A stretch of 64,000 bases of DNA from contig NZ_OY781062.1 of NCBI RefSeq assembly GCF_963676285.1, positions 186,001-250,000 of the forward strand. The letters are read 5' to 3'. Under the pieces are notes generated by a model that saw only the letters and a list, made by a program, of their open reading frames with translations, searched no databases and was not told the DNA's origin. The DNA comes from an uncultured Sphaerochaeta sp. (lineage in GTDB: Bacteria; Spirochaetota; Spirochaetia; Sphaerochaetales; Sphaerochaetaceae). Positions 1 to 7,884 of this stretch are shown piece by piece. Both the position numbers and the translations under genes were made by a program. Each line of letters opens with the position of its first letter. Position 1 is the stretch's first letter.

Positions 1-1
1 T

Positions 2-211
2 CTAAGACCATCGGAATATGGAAGAGATTTCTATGTCCATAAAAGCAAGGGTCTCTTGGAATTAGGGTATAAGGAAATGTTCAACCTACTGGAGAATGTA
101 CCAGATGAAGCACTGAACGCGATGGTATCAGCGATAGAAAATCTCGCAAACCATCTTGAGATGGACACCAACGAATTTTCCAAAACCCGCCTGATAAAGC
201 TCGAAGACTAG
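2..211 (+). CDS. MarR-like regulator, 3' end only (partial)
   Basis: An open frame enters from the left edge of the window and ends with TAG at 209-211; about 69 residues are visible. The fragment begins LRPSEYGRDFYVHK, which resembles the end of a MarR-family winged helix (beta-wing followed by a 'T/S-E-x-G-R' segment). It continues into two amphipathic helices (KEMFNLLENVPDEALNAM...), as in the MarR C-terminal dimerisation region. This similarity is from memory of the family pattern and the DNA-binding part is outside the window. A small inverted repeat, CTGAT-N6-ATCAG, follows the stop but has no T-run. Confidence 0.5.
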   Translation, partial: LRPSEYGRDFYVHKSKGLLELGYKEMFNLLENVPDEALNAMVSAIENLANHLEMDTNEFSKTRLIKLED

Positions 212-346
212 CTGATTCTGCGATCAGTGGTTCCAAAATCCTGCTAAGTGAATACATTACCTTCAAGTGAGATAGGTGTATAACCCTAGATTCCTCTGTA
301 ATTTGGGTGTAAGGTAAAAGCAAGACGGATTGGTAAGGATCATCAG

Positions 347-2536
347 ATGAGTACTTTGTACGTAGAACTTCTTGGTTCACCAAGGTTCAGCGTAGATTCT
401 CGGAAGGTATCCTTCGCTCGAAGAAGATCCAAAGCTCTGTTGAGCTATCTAATTTGTACTGAAAGAAGAGCTACGAGGGAAGAGCTGGCTGACTTATTCT
501 GGCCAGATAGCAGTGCTTCTCGAGCGATGGGTTCATTGCGTACAGTACTATCTGAAATTCAAGCTCATTTACAGGGTACTTTCTTGCAATCAGAGGGGGA
601 TGTCCTGTACCTCGATACCACCCATGTTAGTTGTGACCTCCTTTTCTTCAGAAATATTCTTGAAAGTGGTCCAGACCTGTCCGCCATGCGCGAGGCTGCA
701 GGACTTTGGAAAGGTGGGTTCCTGAAGGGATTCTCTATCAGTGCATCCCCAAGATTTTCTGCATGGCAGATACAGGAAGAACAGAGTGTGTTTTACGAGT
801 ATAAGCAACTGCTACGATCAATGTATGAAACCGAGATAAAGAATGGTGACTACCTCTCAGCATTGGGACATGCACGTGCTTACTTGCACCTCGATACCTT
901 CGATGAGGAAGGACATAGGGCAGTCATGTATATACATGCACTACGAGGAGAGAGGAAACTTGCATTGCAGCAGTACGATACCTGCAGAACTATCATGTGG
1001 GATGAATTCGAGACTGAAGTTGACGATGAAACATTAGCGCTTGTGCAACGAATTAAAACTGGGGAGATCCGAAAAGAGCGTTTATCCATCATGGATAATA
1101 CCCATGCTCCAAGACTGGCAATACTTCCCTTATATAGAGTTGATATTGAGAATCATGAGGTACTGCTTTTCCTCAATATGGTGATGGAGGCATTGGAGGA
1201 CTACTTTGCAGTGGTACCGCATCTGAGAATCATCTCCAGAACCTCCACCCTGGCCTATAAGGATTCCGGTAAGCGGTTGTCACTCATAGCAGCAGAGCTC
1301 CAGGCCGATTATATTATCGAAGGTTTTTGTCGTGGCGATGAGACCTCACTGATGATTGAGGCAAGACTCTTGCAGACAAAACCTGATGAAGTAACCGCAA
1401 TAAAGACAATAACCCTCTCTCCCCATACAGATAACCCAGCTGTTGCTGCCCGATATATTGGTGATGCGATCAATATGCATTTTTCCCCGACCACCGGCCC
1501 CGAAATACCAAAAACTGAGCAAGGGAGAAAAAATCAGAATACTGGGCATGTCTCTACATTCAACAGCAAGTTGAAGCTGCAGGCAAAACACCTTTTGAGG
1601 ATTGATGAGGAGGGAGTTTGCCTGAAGGCAGTTGCATTATTTAGCGAGGCTGTACGACTGGATCCTTCTGATGCGGAAGCATGGGCTGGAATTGGTTCTG
1701 CATTGTTAGCCTACAGTGATAAAGGGATTTGTTTCCCTAATCGTACAGACAAGTTACAGGAAGCCGAGAAAGTGGCGAGAAAAGCACTTGAAATTGATGA
1801 AGAGGAACCAACAGCCTTGACCATCCTTGGAAATATTGCTGTGCAGAAAGATTGGGATTTCGATAGGGCAGAGGAGCTCTTTCAAAAATCTTTGCAGCTT
1901 AGACCGAACAACACCAGAACGCTGCGAGATTATGCAGAGCTCTGCATCATGACTGGCCGCTATGAGGAAGCCCGCAGGTTTTCTGAGTATGTGAATGCCT
2001 TGGATCCTGTGAATCATCATAATTTCAAGATCCGATTCTGGCTGCATCTTGTTTTTCATGAGTTTCAGAAGGCGGAAGAGGTAGTAAGGCAACACTTCAT
2101 TCTCTATCCCGATCCTCCACTCGATCAGATACTACATGCCCATATTCACATGATCCGTGGGAATATTGATGCTGCCATGAGATGCTTTGCAGATATAGAT
2201 CCTAACAAGGAGATGCCGCTCTCTTGGAATCATGCATTCCTGGTGGGTATTGGATACTGCTATGCGATGAAAGGCCGGACCGATGAAGCCTATACCGTTA
2301 TTGAGCAGTTGCAACAGAGTAAGTCGGGTGCCGTGTATCCTTATATACCTATCTCCCAGATATTTATTGGTTTGGGAGAGTATGAATCAGCTCTGGATTG
2401 GGTTGAGATTGCAGTTGAAGCCCATGACCCTGGTCTCTTCTTCTTGGCAGTGAATCCACTGTTCCATCCACTGGAAAAGTATGCACGGATGGAAAAAATT
2501 CTTCAGAAAACCAAGTTAGTTCTTGTAAATTTGTAA
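347..2536 (+). CDS. BTAD/SARP-type transcriptional activator with TPR repeats
   Basis: A 729-residue soluble protein with no signal peptide. Residues ~1-95 look like a winged-helix DNA-binding domain (RRRSKALLSYLICTERRATREELADLFWP). Residues ~100-235 match the bacterial transcriptional activation domain, which is itself TPR-like (WKGGFLKGF..., ALGHARAYLHLDTFDEEGHRAVMYIHALRGERKLALQQYD). Residues ~250-375 (RLAILPLYR..., DYIIEGFCRG) resemble the TolB/FlgO-like segment seen between the DNA-binding domain and TPRs in adenylate-cyclase-associated regulators. The remainder is TPR repeats (EAWAGIGSALL, EPTALTILGNIAVQKDWDFDRAEELFQKSLQLRP). It is probably a cytoplasmic sensor-activator responding through protein or small-molecule binding; the target is unknown. 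The secreted protein downstream is a natural candidate because no other gene intervenes. Confidence 0.8.
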   Translation: MSTLYVELLGSPRFSVDSRKVSFARRRSKALLSYLICTERRATREELADLFWPDSSASRAMGSLRTVLSEIQAHLQGTFLQSEGDVLYLDTTHVSCDLLFFRNILESGPDLSAMREAAGLWKGGFLKGFSISASPRFSAWQIQEEQSVFYEYKQLLRSMYETEIKNGDYLSALGHARAYLHLDTFDEEGHRAVMYIHALRGERKLALQQYDTCRTIMWDEFETEVDDETLALVQRIKTGEIRKERLSIMDNTHAPRLAILPLYRVDIENHEVLLFLNMVMEALEDYFAVVPHLRIISRTSTLAYKDSGKRLSLIAAELQADYIIEGFCRGDETSLMIEARLLQTKPDEVTAIKTITLSPHTDNPAVAARYIGDAINMHFSPTTGPEIPKTEQGRKNQNTGHVSTFNSKLKLQAKHLLRIDEEGVCLKAVALFSEAVRLDPSDAEAWAGIGSALLAYSDKGICFPNRTDKLQEAEKVARKALEIDEEEPTALTILGNIAVQKDWDFDRAEELFQKSLQLRPNNTRTLRDYAELCIMTGRYEEARRFSEYVNALDPVNHHNFKIRFWLHLVFHEFQKAEEVVRQHFILYPDPPLDQILHAHIHMIRGNIDAAMRCFADIDPNKEMPLSWNHAFLVGIGYCYAMKGRTDEAYTVIEQLQQSKSGAVYPYIPISQIFIGLGEYESALDWVEIAVEAHDPGLFFLAVNPLFHPLEKYARMEKILQKTKLVLVNL

Positions 2537-2565
2537 TTGTGACGTTTCCTGTAACGGTGTTTGTA

Positions 2566-2619
2566 GCATCTCTGAGATGCCTGATCTGTAAGATGCATAT
2601 ATCTACAGTATAGATCAGG
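2566..2619 (+). promoter_or_regulatory. Clustered inverted repeats in the leader of the 2630 gene
   Basis: Two structures lie in the 93-bp gap. First, GCATCTC-T-GAGATGC at 2566-2580, a perfect 7+7 inverted repeat. Second, CCTGATCT at 2580-2587 pairs with AGATCAGG at 2612-2619. The right arm of the second includes part of the Shine-Dalgarno AGGAGG (2617-2622) of the gene starting at 2630. The first could be an operator or a hairpin closing the upstream message; the second could mask the ribosome site. No T-run follows either. Confidence 0.45.
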
Positions 2620-2629
2620 AGGTTCGATT

Positions 2630-3292
2630 ATGAACAACATGAGAAAACACACGGTATTTCTTACTGTTCTCTTGCTTGTCTCTTCATTGTGCTTCGTTTC
2701 TGGGGCAGAGCTGAACTCAGAGCAGGCAATTGCCTGTTTGTGCGGGGCTCCCTCCGCTCTTCCTGAGGAAGAGGTTGCTGTTTCTCTTCCAGATGGGTTC
2801 TTTTCTCAGTATGAAGCCAAGCATGGCTATGTGTATGCACCGGATGACAACATGCTACCCAATAAGGTAGGGGAGGCTTTCCTCTATAGGAATCAGCATG
2901 ATGCCTTAGGTGAGGTGGTGATAGCATTGAACCAGATGGAAAGGGAATCACCCTATGTGTATGCAACTGATGGTTCCATCAAAGTGACCATGAATGGACA
3001 AGAACAAATACTGTCCATGGATACCGTCGACTATGTATGCGATGCCGGAGACAATGACCTCTGTTATCGTCTGGCGTGTACTCCAGAGTCTGGATGTGAC
3101 AGCAACATAGATCAGGTATATGCACTTTGTTATAGTTGTAAGGAAAATCAATCAGTATTGGTTGGATCTCTTTCATATTTCTCCCAAAAGGGTGAATTGG
3201 AGGTGTCATACCCCTTCTTTATTACCGGGAGAAACGAATTTGAGGCAGAACGCCATCTCCAGAAAAAGATTACCGTTGCCACAGCATATTGA
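2630..3292 (+). CDS. Secreted protein of unknown function
   Basis: A 220-residue protein. The first ~26 residues form a signal peptide (basic MNNMRKH, then the hydrophobic TVFLTVLLLVSSLCFVS, then GAE), so it is exported. AGGAGG sits 8 nt upstream of the ATG. The mature part has several cysteines (ACLCGA, YVCDAGDNDLCYRLACTPESGCD, YALCYSC) that could form disulfides in the periplasm or outside the cell. No family is recognised. It follows the BTAD regulator and its leader contains inverted repeats, so it may be that regulator's target; this is inference. Confidence 0.6.
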   Translation: MNNMRKHTVFLTVLLLVSSLCFVSGAELNSEQAIACLCGAPSALPEEEVAVSLPDGFFSQYEAKHGYVYAPDDNMLPNKVGEAFLYRNQHDALGEVVIALNQMERESPYVYATDGSIKVTMNGQEQILSMDTVDYVCDAGDNDLCYRLACTPESGCDSNIDQVYALCYSCKENQSVLVGSLSYFSQKGELEVSYPFFITGRNEFEAERHLQKKITVATAY

Positions 3293-3384
3293 CTTGTGGT
3301 TCGTACAGTTGCGGCTCTCTTGTTGGATGTATGTTAAAAGCCAGAGACGTACAAAAAGAGAGGGCAGTCTCCATTGACGAAAAG

Positions 3385-3409
3385 GGGCTACTGGAAAAAC
3401 CAGTAGCCC
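3385..3409 (-). terminator. Rho-independent terminator of the peroxiredoxin gene
   Basis: GGGCTACTGG, a 5-nt loop, then CCAGTAGCCC gives a perfect 10-bp stem. Read on the minus strand the stem is followed by TTTTCG, so it terminates the Sec-peroxiredoxin transcript 22 bp after its stop. It could also work on the plus-strand gene ending at 3292, although no T-run follows on that strand. Confidence 0.8.
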
Positions 3410-3431
3410 GCTTGTCTCGCATTATGTGTTT

Positions 3432-4157
3432 CTAATCGTCAAAGGCGTCTTTGACATTCCACTCCTTCCAGACATTACCGACAAGTTCCGGACCCGGTTT
3501 AAGAGTCTTCTTGCCTGGCTTCCATCCAGATGGTGTAGCTTCGGTACCCTTTGTCTCACGTACCAACTGGAATGCCTGAATCTGACGAAGTGTCTCGTTC
3601 ACATTGCGTCCAACTGGAGGAGAGAGTACCTCAAATCCCTGAATAATCCCATCTGGATCGATCAGGAATCTGCCTCTTGTGTTTACGCCGCCCTCAGCAT
3701 CATAGATACCATAGGCTGTTCCGATTGCACCGCCACCATCCGAAAGCATCGGATAGGTTACGCCACCATCGACCATCTTTGAAATCTCATTTTCGTTCCA
3801 AATCTTGTGAGTGTAAATACTGTCCACGCTCATTGAGAGTACTTGGACTCCGAGTTTCTCGAACTCGGGATTCTTTTCGGCGACCGCCGAAATTTCTGTC
3901 GCTCAGACAAATGTGAAATCACCCGGATAGAAACAGAGTACTACCCATTTGCCGAGGTAATCTGAGAGTTTAACTTCGACAAACTTGCCTTTGTGATAAG
4001 CAGGCGCTGAAAAGTCAGGCGCTTTCTGACCAACTTTAATCATGCTCATCTCCTCCTTGATCTGTGTTGCCTGCCCATCGGAGGTTGTTTCTTGTGGAAC
4101 AACACCGACAGGCCCACTTTTAGGTCGCTGACAACCCGGTTTGAATTCTTCGGGCAT
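3432..4157 (-). CDS. Selenocysteine-containing peroxiredoxin (AhpC/Prx family)
   Basis: Read straight through TGA at 3903-3905, this is one 241-residue peroxiredoxin. The context FYPGDFTFV-(TGA)-ATEIS is the 2-Cys peroxiredoxin active-site motif (FYPxDFTFVCPTE), with the catalytic Cys replaced by the TGA codon, at residue 85 of the long form. The reading frame stays open for 23 codons after TGA before the next Met, and the downstream part ([49 protein letters not shown]) is ordinary AhpC. A hairpin follows the TGA, and tRNA-Sec, selA and selB lie immediately upstream on the other strand. Two starts are possible: ATG 4157 after AAGGAG, and ATG 4049 (MSMIKVGQK) after AAGGAGG. The short form puts Sec at residue 49, the usual position. 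The long form adds 36 residues containing a Cys (EFKPGCQRP). The C-terminal resolving-Cys site reads ATPSGWKPG, so no resolving Cys is present there. Role: reduction of peroxides. Confidence 0.93.
3850..3905 (-). promoter_or_regulatory. Candidate bacterial SECIS element
   Basis: On the minus strand, 10 nt after the TGA (3903-3905), TTTCGGC-GGTC-GCCGAAA (3892-3875) forms a perfect 7-bp stem with a GGTC tetraloop. The loop begins 17 nt after the TGA. A G-rich apical loop (GGUCU in E. coli fdhF) about this far from UGA is the feature recognised by the SelB C-terminal domain. A second hairpin, CCGAGTT-CGAGA-AACTCGG (3868-3850), follows at once; its role is unknown. All of this lies inside coding sequence. 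Confidence 0.75.
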
Positions 4158-4350
4158 TTAGCTTCTCCTTTTCTCAATTGCCCAACGGACAAAGAGAGAT
4201 TATTTGGTATATATCAGTATAGAAAGCGTATAGTGCTAATGCAAGTGTTAGTTTTATAAAATAAGTATTTTATCTATATTGATACAATATATTAATATCA
4301 TAGTAAAATCCTTGTTGACAACGCTGGAGAAAGGAATCTACTATCCAAGA

Positions 4351-4438
4351 GGAAGCTGATAGGATCTGGTGGTCCTCGCGGTCTTCAAAACCGTTGGGCG
4401 TGTAGAAGCGTCGGGAGGTTCAATTCCTCCCTCTTCCG
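4351..4438 (+). tRNA. selC: tRNA-Sec (anticodon UCA)
   Basis: The sequence folds as a selenocysteine tRNA. The long 6-bp D stem AGGATC/GGTCCT has a 4-nt loop TGGT (4361-4376). The anticodon stem GCGGT/ACCGT encloses loop CTTCAAA with TCA at 4385-4387. There is an extra variable arm, and the T arm is GGAGG-TTCAATT-CCTCC (4414-4430). The 5' strand begins GGAAG and pairs with CTTCC at the 3' end; G4438 is the discriminator. CCA is not encoded. As I fold it, the acceptor strand GGAAGCT pairs with CTCTTCC only over five positions, with two mismatches next to the T arm. The acceptor-plus-T length is 12 rather than the 13 of E. coli. Gene identity is firm; the exact 5' end less so. Confidence 0.9.
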
Positions 4439-4441
4439 AAT

Positions 4442-5785
4442 ATGAATGCAACGAAGTTGTCTGGATTGCCACAGATTGAAGTCCTGCTTAGTGAATCATC
4501 ATTAAGCAGGCATATCGCTGTCATGTCACGGCCCTTGGTAGCTGATACCATAAGGGTGGTGCTTGAGAGAATACGTGGAGAGGTCATTGAAAAAGGAATG
4601 GATGTCCCTGACAGGGAATCGATTCTCTCTAGAATAAGCTTGGAGTGTGAACATAGAGAGAAAGACCGTATCCAGAGAGTGATAAATGCAACAGGTGTAA
4701 TCATTCATACAAATATGGGACGATCACCTTTGAATCGTCAGATCTGGGAGAGAGCAGAGGAAATCAACTGCGGTTACTCCAACTTGGAGCTAGATCTCCT
4801 TACTGGTAAGCGGGGCAAAAGAAAAGGTCTCATACCGATGCTTCTCTCTTCATTGACCGGGGCAGAGGATGCTCTGGTGGTGAATAATAATGCCGCTGCC
4901 GTCTATCTGATCCTTGCAACCTTTGCAAAAGACAGGAAAGTGATCGTAAGCCGTGGAGAGCAGGTCCAGATCGGGGGTGGGTTCCGGGTCCCGGAGATTC
5001 TCAAGGCAACCGGAGCAGGTCTTGTTGAAGTAGGGACAACGAATATCACCACCTTCGAAGATTACGCTGAAGCTGTTACTCCTGAAACTGCCATGATACT
5101 TTCAGTACACCGTTCGAATTTTGCCATCAGGGGGTTTGAGTCGACTCCTTCTGTAAAGGAACTTTCCTCCCTGAAAAATAGTGAGGTATTGCTCTGCGTA
5201 GATCAGGGCTCTGGTGTAATCAATGAAAAAATTCCCGGTGAGATTTCCGTGAAAAGCCATCTCTCTCAAGGCGCAGATCTAGTCTGTTTCAGTGGTGATA
5301 AGATCTTCAGCGGTCCTCAGGCAGGTATTATTGTAGGTCGCAAGGGTCTTATTGCCCAGCTTGAAACACACCCCTTGATGCGTGTATTTCGACCCGGCAA
5401 GACAATCTACTCACTATTGGAGATGACCCTTATCAGCTATCTCAATGGTGATAAAGGTCATGTTGCACAAAAACTCTTGCAGCCCTATGAGGAGTTGAAG
5501 AAAAAGGGAGAGAATCTCCTAGAAGGTCTCGATAAGAGCCGATTCTCTCTTGAGGAGAGTACCTGTACCAGTGGGGGAGGAACTGCCCCTGATGAAACAT
5601 TTCCTTCATTCTCTGTGGTTATTGCGGGCAAGCAATCTCCGCAAACGATACTGGAGAGACTGAGAGATTCCTCTCCTCCCATTATTGCAACGATACATGA
5701 TGAGCGTGTCCATCTGAATATGGCCACGATGGAAGACGAAGACATTCCTCATGTGCATGAGGTGCTTATGGGATTTAAGAATTAG
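4442..5785 (+). CDS. selA: L-seryl-tRNA(Sec) selenium transferase
   Basis: A 447-residue PLP enzyme that converts Ser-tRNA(Sec) to Sec-tRNA(Sec) using selenophosphate. The N-terminus (LPQIEVLLSESS) matches the SelA start, INATGVIIHTNMGRSPL is the family hallmark, and the PLP lysine lies in SGDKIFSGPQAG (Lys287). Length is normal. The ATG lies only 3 nt after the discriminator base of tRNA-Sec and no Shine-Dalgarno fits in between; the nearest GGAGG is inside the tRNA T stem. After tRNA 3' processing the message would therefore be practically leaderless. selB follows after 3 nt, so tRNA-Sec, selA and selB look co-transcribed. Confidence 0.97.
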   Translation: MNATKLSGLPQIEVLLSESSLSRHIAVMSRPLVADTIRVVLERIRGEVIEKGMDVPDRESILSRISLECEHREKDRIQRVINATGVIIHTNMGRSPLNRQIWERAEEINCGYSNLELDLLTGKRGKRKGLIPMLLSSLTGAEDALVVNNNAAAVYLILATFAKDRKVIVSRGEQVQIGGGFRVPEILKATGAGLVEVGTTNITTFEDYAEAVTPETAMILSVHRSNFAIRGFESTPSVKELSSLKNSEVLLCVDQGSGVINEKIPGEISVKSHLSQGADLVCFSGDKIFSGPQAGIIVGRKGLIAQLETHPLMRVFRPGKTIYSLLEMTLISYLNGDKGHVAQKLLQPYEELKKKGENLLEGLDKSRFSLEESTCTSGGGTAPDETFPSFSVVIAGKQSPQTILERLRDSSPPIIATIHDERVHLNMATMEDEDIPHVHEVLMGFKN

Positions 5786-5788
5786 CAT

Positions 5789-7582
5789 ATGTACCATATC
5801 ATCGGAACATCAGGACATGTAGATCATGGAAAGACTGCACTCATAGAAGCACTCACCGGCATCAATGCCGACCGCCTCCCTGAAGAGAAAAAGAGAGGGA
5901 TGACAATTGACCTAGGATTTGCCCACTTCTTCGACGATGAAGGAATCCCCGTTGGAGTCATCGATGTCCCTGGTCATGAACGATTCATCCGAAACATGGT
6001 ATCTGGGGCTTGGTCTCTTTCGGTCGCTGTACTGGTCATTGCAGGCACTGAGGGATGGATGCAACAGAGTGAAGATCATGCACGAGTTCTTGAGGCCATG
6101 GGTATTCCGCATATTGTGTGTGCCATTACAAAAACCGATCTCATTGACAGCGATGTACTCGAAGTCGCTCGTGAGATGGCAAGGGAAGAGCTGTTAAGGA
6201 TTTTCAACAAGAAAATCCCCATAATCGGGGTTTCCTCGGTAACAGGGGACGGGATTGAGGACTTGAGAGCTACAATCCTTTCCCTCCTCAAGCAGGATGA
6301 TCGATCTGAACATCATGAATCAGGATATCTCCATATTGACAGGGTCTTTACCGTCAAGGGCTCTGGTACAGTTGTCACAGGGAGCCTCTCAGGAGGTTCC
6401 ATATCTCAGGGTGATGAACTGACTATCCTTCCTTCTGGAATAACGACGAAGGTGCGAGGCATACAAAGCTATCATAAAGAAGTTGAGATGGCGATGCCGA
6501 CCAGTAGAGTCGCGTTAAGTCTCCAGGGAGTAAAGACTGGGTCTGTTTCCAGAGGCTGTATTGCAGCAATAGACCCCAATGAGTTCCAAGTTGAGCGTGA
6601 ATTCATTATCCAGTATGAGGTTATGGAGGACAGGAAAATCCGTAATCATATGGAAGTGGAGCTAGCAACGGGTACCGGACACTATATCGGGAAAATCCAT
6701 TTCCTGAGAACTGAAGGATATGCCCGCCTCGTCCTGGATGAAGCAATTGCTGTTTCTTGGCTCGATATCTGCCTTTTTATCCAGCGTGGTGGGTATCATA
6801 TTCTTGGGAAAGGACGATTCATCTGGAGCGGGGAGACCGGCAAACATTTCAGGAATAAGTTCGCCCAGATTGTTGCATCCTATCCAATAGGGGATTGTAT
6901 TGAGGATGAGTCGGCGCTTAGACTCCTGATTAACGGTTGGTTGAAGAATACTACCTCAAGACAAAAACGAGATCTCAAGAGATTCCTCACAAAAAATGAT
7001 ATCAGCTACAGAATAATTGACGAGGTAATTATCCTTGAGGAGGTTCTTCTTGGAGAAGCGCAGCGCCTGAGGCAGATGGCATCCAAAAGCGGAGGCGTAA
7101 CACGTGCTGAATTTCTTCAAGGGGGACTTGTTCCCGATGCAGTCGATCATTATCTGATAGAACGAGCACTTGTCACCTACCAGATAACCCAACGAGACCA
7201 GGTATATCTTTCCCCTGAACAGATCGATGGAGATTATCAGCTGAGCAAGCTTGGGAAGAAGATCATGAAACAGCTTGAAAATACTCGTGATAGGGGAGTT
7301 CAGCTCAAGGAAATCACTGATGAAGGAGCTCGAGGAGAGCTGCGTAATCTGATCAGAATCGAGAAGGTCGTTCCACTCGAAGGAGATATCTATTTCACTC
7401 GTGAACGATTTGATGAAATCACCGATATTATCCTTAAAGGAAGGAATACAGGTGATGTGTTTTCCATCCCTGAAGCGAAGGACCGCACTGGGCTCTCCAG
7501 GCGTTATATTATTCCCTTGCTGAACAAGATGGAGGAAAAACACATGGTCAAAAGAGATGGTGATGCTCGCGTAGTACTATAA
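5789..7582 (+). CDS. selB: Selenocysteine-specific elongation factor
   Basis: A 597-residue GTPase that delivers Sec-tRNA(Sec) to UGA codons marked by a SECIS hairpin. The EF-Tu-like G domain shows GHVDHGKT (residues 9-16), DVPGHERFIRNM and TKTD. EF-Tu-like beta domains follow (HIDRVFTVKGSGTVVTGSL, TTKVRGIQSYHKEV). The C-terminal ~200 residues are the winged-helix array that binds SECIS RNA; the last wing ends near RRYIIPLLNKMEEKHMVKRDGD. Length is typical. It sits 3 nt after selA, so translation is probably coupled. No strong terminator is visible after the stop. Confidence 0.97.
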   Translation: MYHIIGTSGHVDHGKTALIEALTGINADRLPEEKKRGMTIDLGFAHFFDDEGIPVGVIDVPGHERFIRNMVSGAWSLSVAVLVIAGTEGWMQQSEDHARVLEAMGIPHIVCAITKTDLIDSDVLEVAREMAREELLRIFNKKIPIIGVSSVTGDGIEDLRATILSLLKQDDRSEHHESGYLHIDRVFTVKGSGTVVTGSLSGGSISQGDELTILPSGITTKVRGIQSYHKEVEMAMPTSRVALSLQGVKTGSVSRGCIAAIDPNEFQVEREFIIQYEVMEDRKIRNHMEVELATGTGHYIGKIHFLRTEGYARLVLDEAIAVSWLDICLFIQRGGYHILGKGRFIWSGETGKHFRNKFAQIVASYPIGDCIEDESALRLLINGWLKNTTSRQKRDLKRFLTKNDISYRIIDEVIILEEVLLGEAQRLRQMASKSGGVTRAEFLQGGLVPDAVDHYLIERALVTYQITQRDQVYLSPEQIDGDYQLSKLGKKIMKQLENTRDRGVQLKEITDEGARGELRNLIRIEKVVPLEGDIYFTRERFDEITDIILKGRNTGDVFSIPEAKDRTGLSRRYIIPLLNKMEEKHMVKRDGDARVVL

Positions 7583-7884
7583 TAGATCCAGACAATTAGG
7601 TCATTAAGAAAGAAAATCCATACTGAGTCTGTTAAAACACTCATCTGTCCATGTACAGGAAGAAATCGACATGAACTTATTATTGGTTCCAGACTTGCTT
7701 GTATTTGAATAACTTACATTATTGGCTATATGCTGGTAGTAGAAATGTTGACTTCTGAATTATTTGAAAGTCTAATATTTCTAGGTGCCGGTGCCAGTCC
7801 TGCTTGGATATGATCATCACACCCCCGCACTTAATGAAATGCGTTTTATGTAAACCTGGATGAATCGCAAAAAGGGGACCTGTC
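7583..7884. other. Intergenic region without a gene
   Basis: About 300 bp with stops in all frames and no recognised RNA. A possible sigma70-type promoter for the next gene is TTGACT at ~7749, a 17-nt spacer, then TCTAAT. This assignment is weak. Confidence 0.3.

Noticed and set aside
3903..3905. TGA in the peroxiredoxin as a frameshift or nonsense mutation (pseudogene)
   Set aside because: The stop replaces exactly the catalytic Cys, homology continues in the same frame, a SECIS-like hairpin follows and the Sec machinery is adjacent.
4260..4320. AT-rich TGATA/TATCA-like inverted repeat between the peroxiredoxin and tRNA-Sec as a PerR or Fur box
   Set aside because: The arms are short, the region is AT-rich enough for this by chance, and the match to either consensus is poor.
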